Shown here piece by piece: positions 63,114 to 64,000 of a DNA stretch of 64,000 nt (positions within the stretch are counted from its first letter, which is position 1; every line of letters begins with the position of its first letter). The position numbers and the translations under genes are program-made. A model generated the notes under the pieces. It made no database searches and was not told the DNA's origin. It worked only from the letters and a program-made list of their open reading frames with translations. The stretch comes from Dactylosporangium sp. AC04546 (lineage in GTDB: Bacteria; Actinomycetota; Actinomycetes; Mycobacteriales; Micromonosporaceae): NCBI RefSeq assembly GCF_022095675.1, contig NZ_JAHYSG010000016.1:80832-144831 (forward strand), read 5' to 3'.

Positions 63114-63223
63114 GCCGGTCAGCTCCGTCTGCCGTCGGCCAGCTTCGTCCGGACGGCGGTCAGCCTGTCGTCGGCGGGCAGCGTTGTCCGGCGGCGGTCA
63201 GCTCTTGCGGGATGGCGGTCAGC
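63114..63223. repeat. 20-bp degenerate tandem repeat
   Basis: Six units of about 20 bp with core GGCGGTCAGC start at 63114, 63134, 63154, 63173, 63194 and 63214. The last unit covers the stop codon of the neighbouring minus-strand gene. A looser repeat of CGGCCACC-type motifs precedes it (62960-63105). Confidence 0.65.
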
Positions 63224-63608
63224 GCGCCGTGGCAATCACGCTGATCGGCGGGTCACCGTGTGTGTACAGGGTGTCAACGACAACCTTGAGCCCGGGATTG
63301 GCCCGCACCCGGTCATAGGCACGCACCTTGATCCGCTCCCGATCAAACTCGATCCGCTCAGGCTTGTCGGGCGCGTACCGCACCCAGGTCTCCTCCCCGA
63401 TCATGGGCCCCGCAGTCCCGCGAAGCTTGACACTGATCGAGGCCATGAACGGCGCCCCGCTGTCGGGAAACACCTGCACACCGACGGTGTACCGAGCGGC
63501 GACGGTGTTCCCGTGCGAATCGACGTTCTGCAGGCCGAAATCGACGCGGGCGATCTCCCCGCGGGCGCTGACCGCATTGGCGCCGGGCTTCCGGCCAAAT
63601 CCAAACAT
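63219..63608 (-). CDS. Hypothetical protein
   Basis: A 129-aa soluble protein I cannot assign. It starts MFGFGRKPGANAV and looks like a beta-rich domain (VDFGLQNVDSHGNTVAARYTVGVQV, PFMASISVKLRG, ERIKVRAYDRVRANPGLKVVVDTLY). ATG 63608 is 7 nt after TAGCGT, supporting a real, leaderless gene. The stop lies in a tandem repeat. Confidence 0.75.
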   Translation of the reverse strand: MFGFGRKPGANAVSARGEIARVDFGLQNVDSHGNTVAARYTVGVQVFPDSGAPFMASISVKLRGTAGPMIGEETWVRYAPDKPERIEFDRERIKVRAYDRVRANPGLKVVVDTLYTHGDPPISVIATAR

Positions 63609-64000
63609 GCGCGAGACGCTATGCGCTGCGCCCCCACACTGACGATCATCTCTCCGACACTCGCCGGTACACCGACCGACACGCCCGCGGTCATTAACCC
63701 CCAAACGACCCGTAACCCCCCGGCCCCACGGCTGGCTTCGGCCGTCCGGACGCTCAACGCTCGATCATCAGGGCAAGCCCCATGATCGAGGGAAACATAT
63801 GGCTGCCATAGCAACCAGAAGTTTCCCTTGATCATGGCCCGTTCCCGCTCTCACCAGCCTCGCGACGCAAACCGACGCAAATCGCGCATTCGAAGTTTGG
63901 TTGAGTGTCGAGTCAGGGCGCGAAGAGCCCAGCTGCGAGGAGTTGGTGCGGGAGCAGCTGGTGTGGCGGGGGGCAGGCGCGGCGAGACGGGGGCAGGCGG
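63609..64000. other. Window end without recognised gene
   Basis: Contains palindromic element C (63780-63837). Nothing else could be recognised; short frames are not supported. Confidence 0.4.
63780..63837. repeat. Palindromic element C
   Basis: Arms 63780-63796 and 63821-63837 (17 bp, one mismatch) begin CCATGATCGAGGG. The inner TGGCTG/CAACCA stem contains a G-U pair. Same plan as elements A and B. Confidence 0.75.

Overview
The window is GC-rich chromosomal DNA from an actinomycete, most likely of the Micromonosporaceae (Micromonospora/Actinoplanes/Phytohabitans type). The reasons are GC-rich third positions, frequent GTG starts, single-protein alpha acyl-CoA carboxylase with a separate small epsilon subunit, SCO6745-family, DUF3152, DUF4245 and DUF4349 proteins, GTP-dependent PEP carboxykinase, and Ser/Thr kinases with extracellular domains. 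No tRNA, rRNA, CRISPR array, prophage, complete insertion sequence or biosynthetic cluster was recognised. Many genes carry a TANNNT -10 box only 6-8 nt before the start codon, so leaderless mRNAs appear common.

Layout. 1-5030: the end of an acidic 'primosomal'-type protein, an aldehyde dehydrogenase with a cysteine-less partner, deoC, and divergent upp. 5121-9149: a decayed secreted glycosidase, a phosphohexomutase and a Ser/Thr kinase. 9762-16674: an M20 amidohydrolase, a polytopic membrane protein with a lipase-like tail, a DUF4349 lipoprotein, an MBL-fold hydrolase, a DEDD exonuclease and a coiled-coil protein. 16675-17459 holds only palindromic repeats. 17460-22459: SCO6745-type protein, double GNAT, GGCT-like protein, quinone-reductase-type flavoprotein, 2'-5' ligase-like protein and an Fpg/Nei glycosylase. 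22498-23846: a candidate threonine attenuator followed by a minimal threonyl-tRNA synthetase paralogue. 23871-26614: DUF3152 lipoprotein, an ECF sigma factor with its membrane partner, and a YbjQ protein.

26616-40985 holds a dispersed biotin/acyl-CoA carboxylase set (alpha at 26616, epsilon at 34190, beta at 38533, birA at 40137). It is interleaved with a PadR/ABC exporter unit, an MFS transporter, an O-methyltransferase with maf, mscL, a large surface protein and a second Ser/Thr kinase. 41052-47952: a bPH2 membrane protein, ispH, an FtsX-type ABC transporter, and a divergent two-component system sharing a long inverted repeat with it. 48036-53145: xseA and xseB with a reduced GNAT between them, a TetR regulator and NAD(P)-dependent oxidoreductase with paired operators, glpX and DUF4245. 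53227-61439: a PAS remnant, TrxR-type ferredoxin-NADP reductase, rhomboid protease, lytic transglycosylase, PhoH2, otsB, a cis-prenyltransferase and pckG. 61730-63608: two GtrA proteins and a small hypothetical.

Most content is housekeeping: nucleotide salvage, gluconeogenesis (pckG, glpX), isoprenoids (ispH, cis-prenyltransferase), cell envelope and regulation. The less ordinary signals are the Thr-codon leader with the editing-less ThrRS; a 169-bp MITE-like hairpin that supplies the stop codon of a methyltransferase; a palindrome family with compensatory arm changes; and two divergent promoters whose -10 boxes share the same TA. Functions are inferred from motifs read by eye, without database searches.
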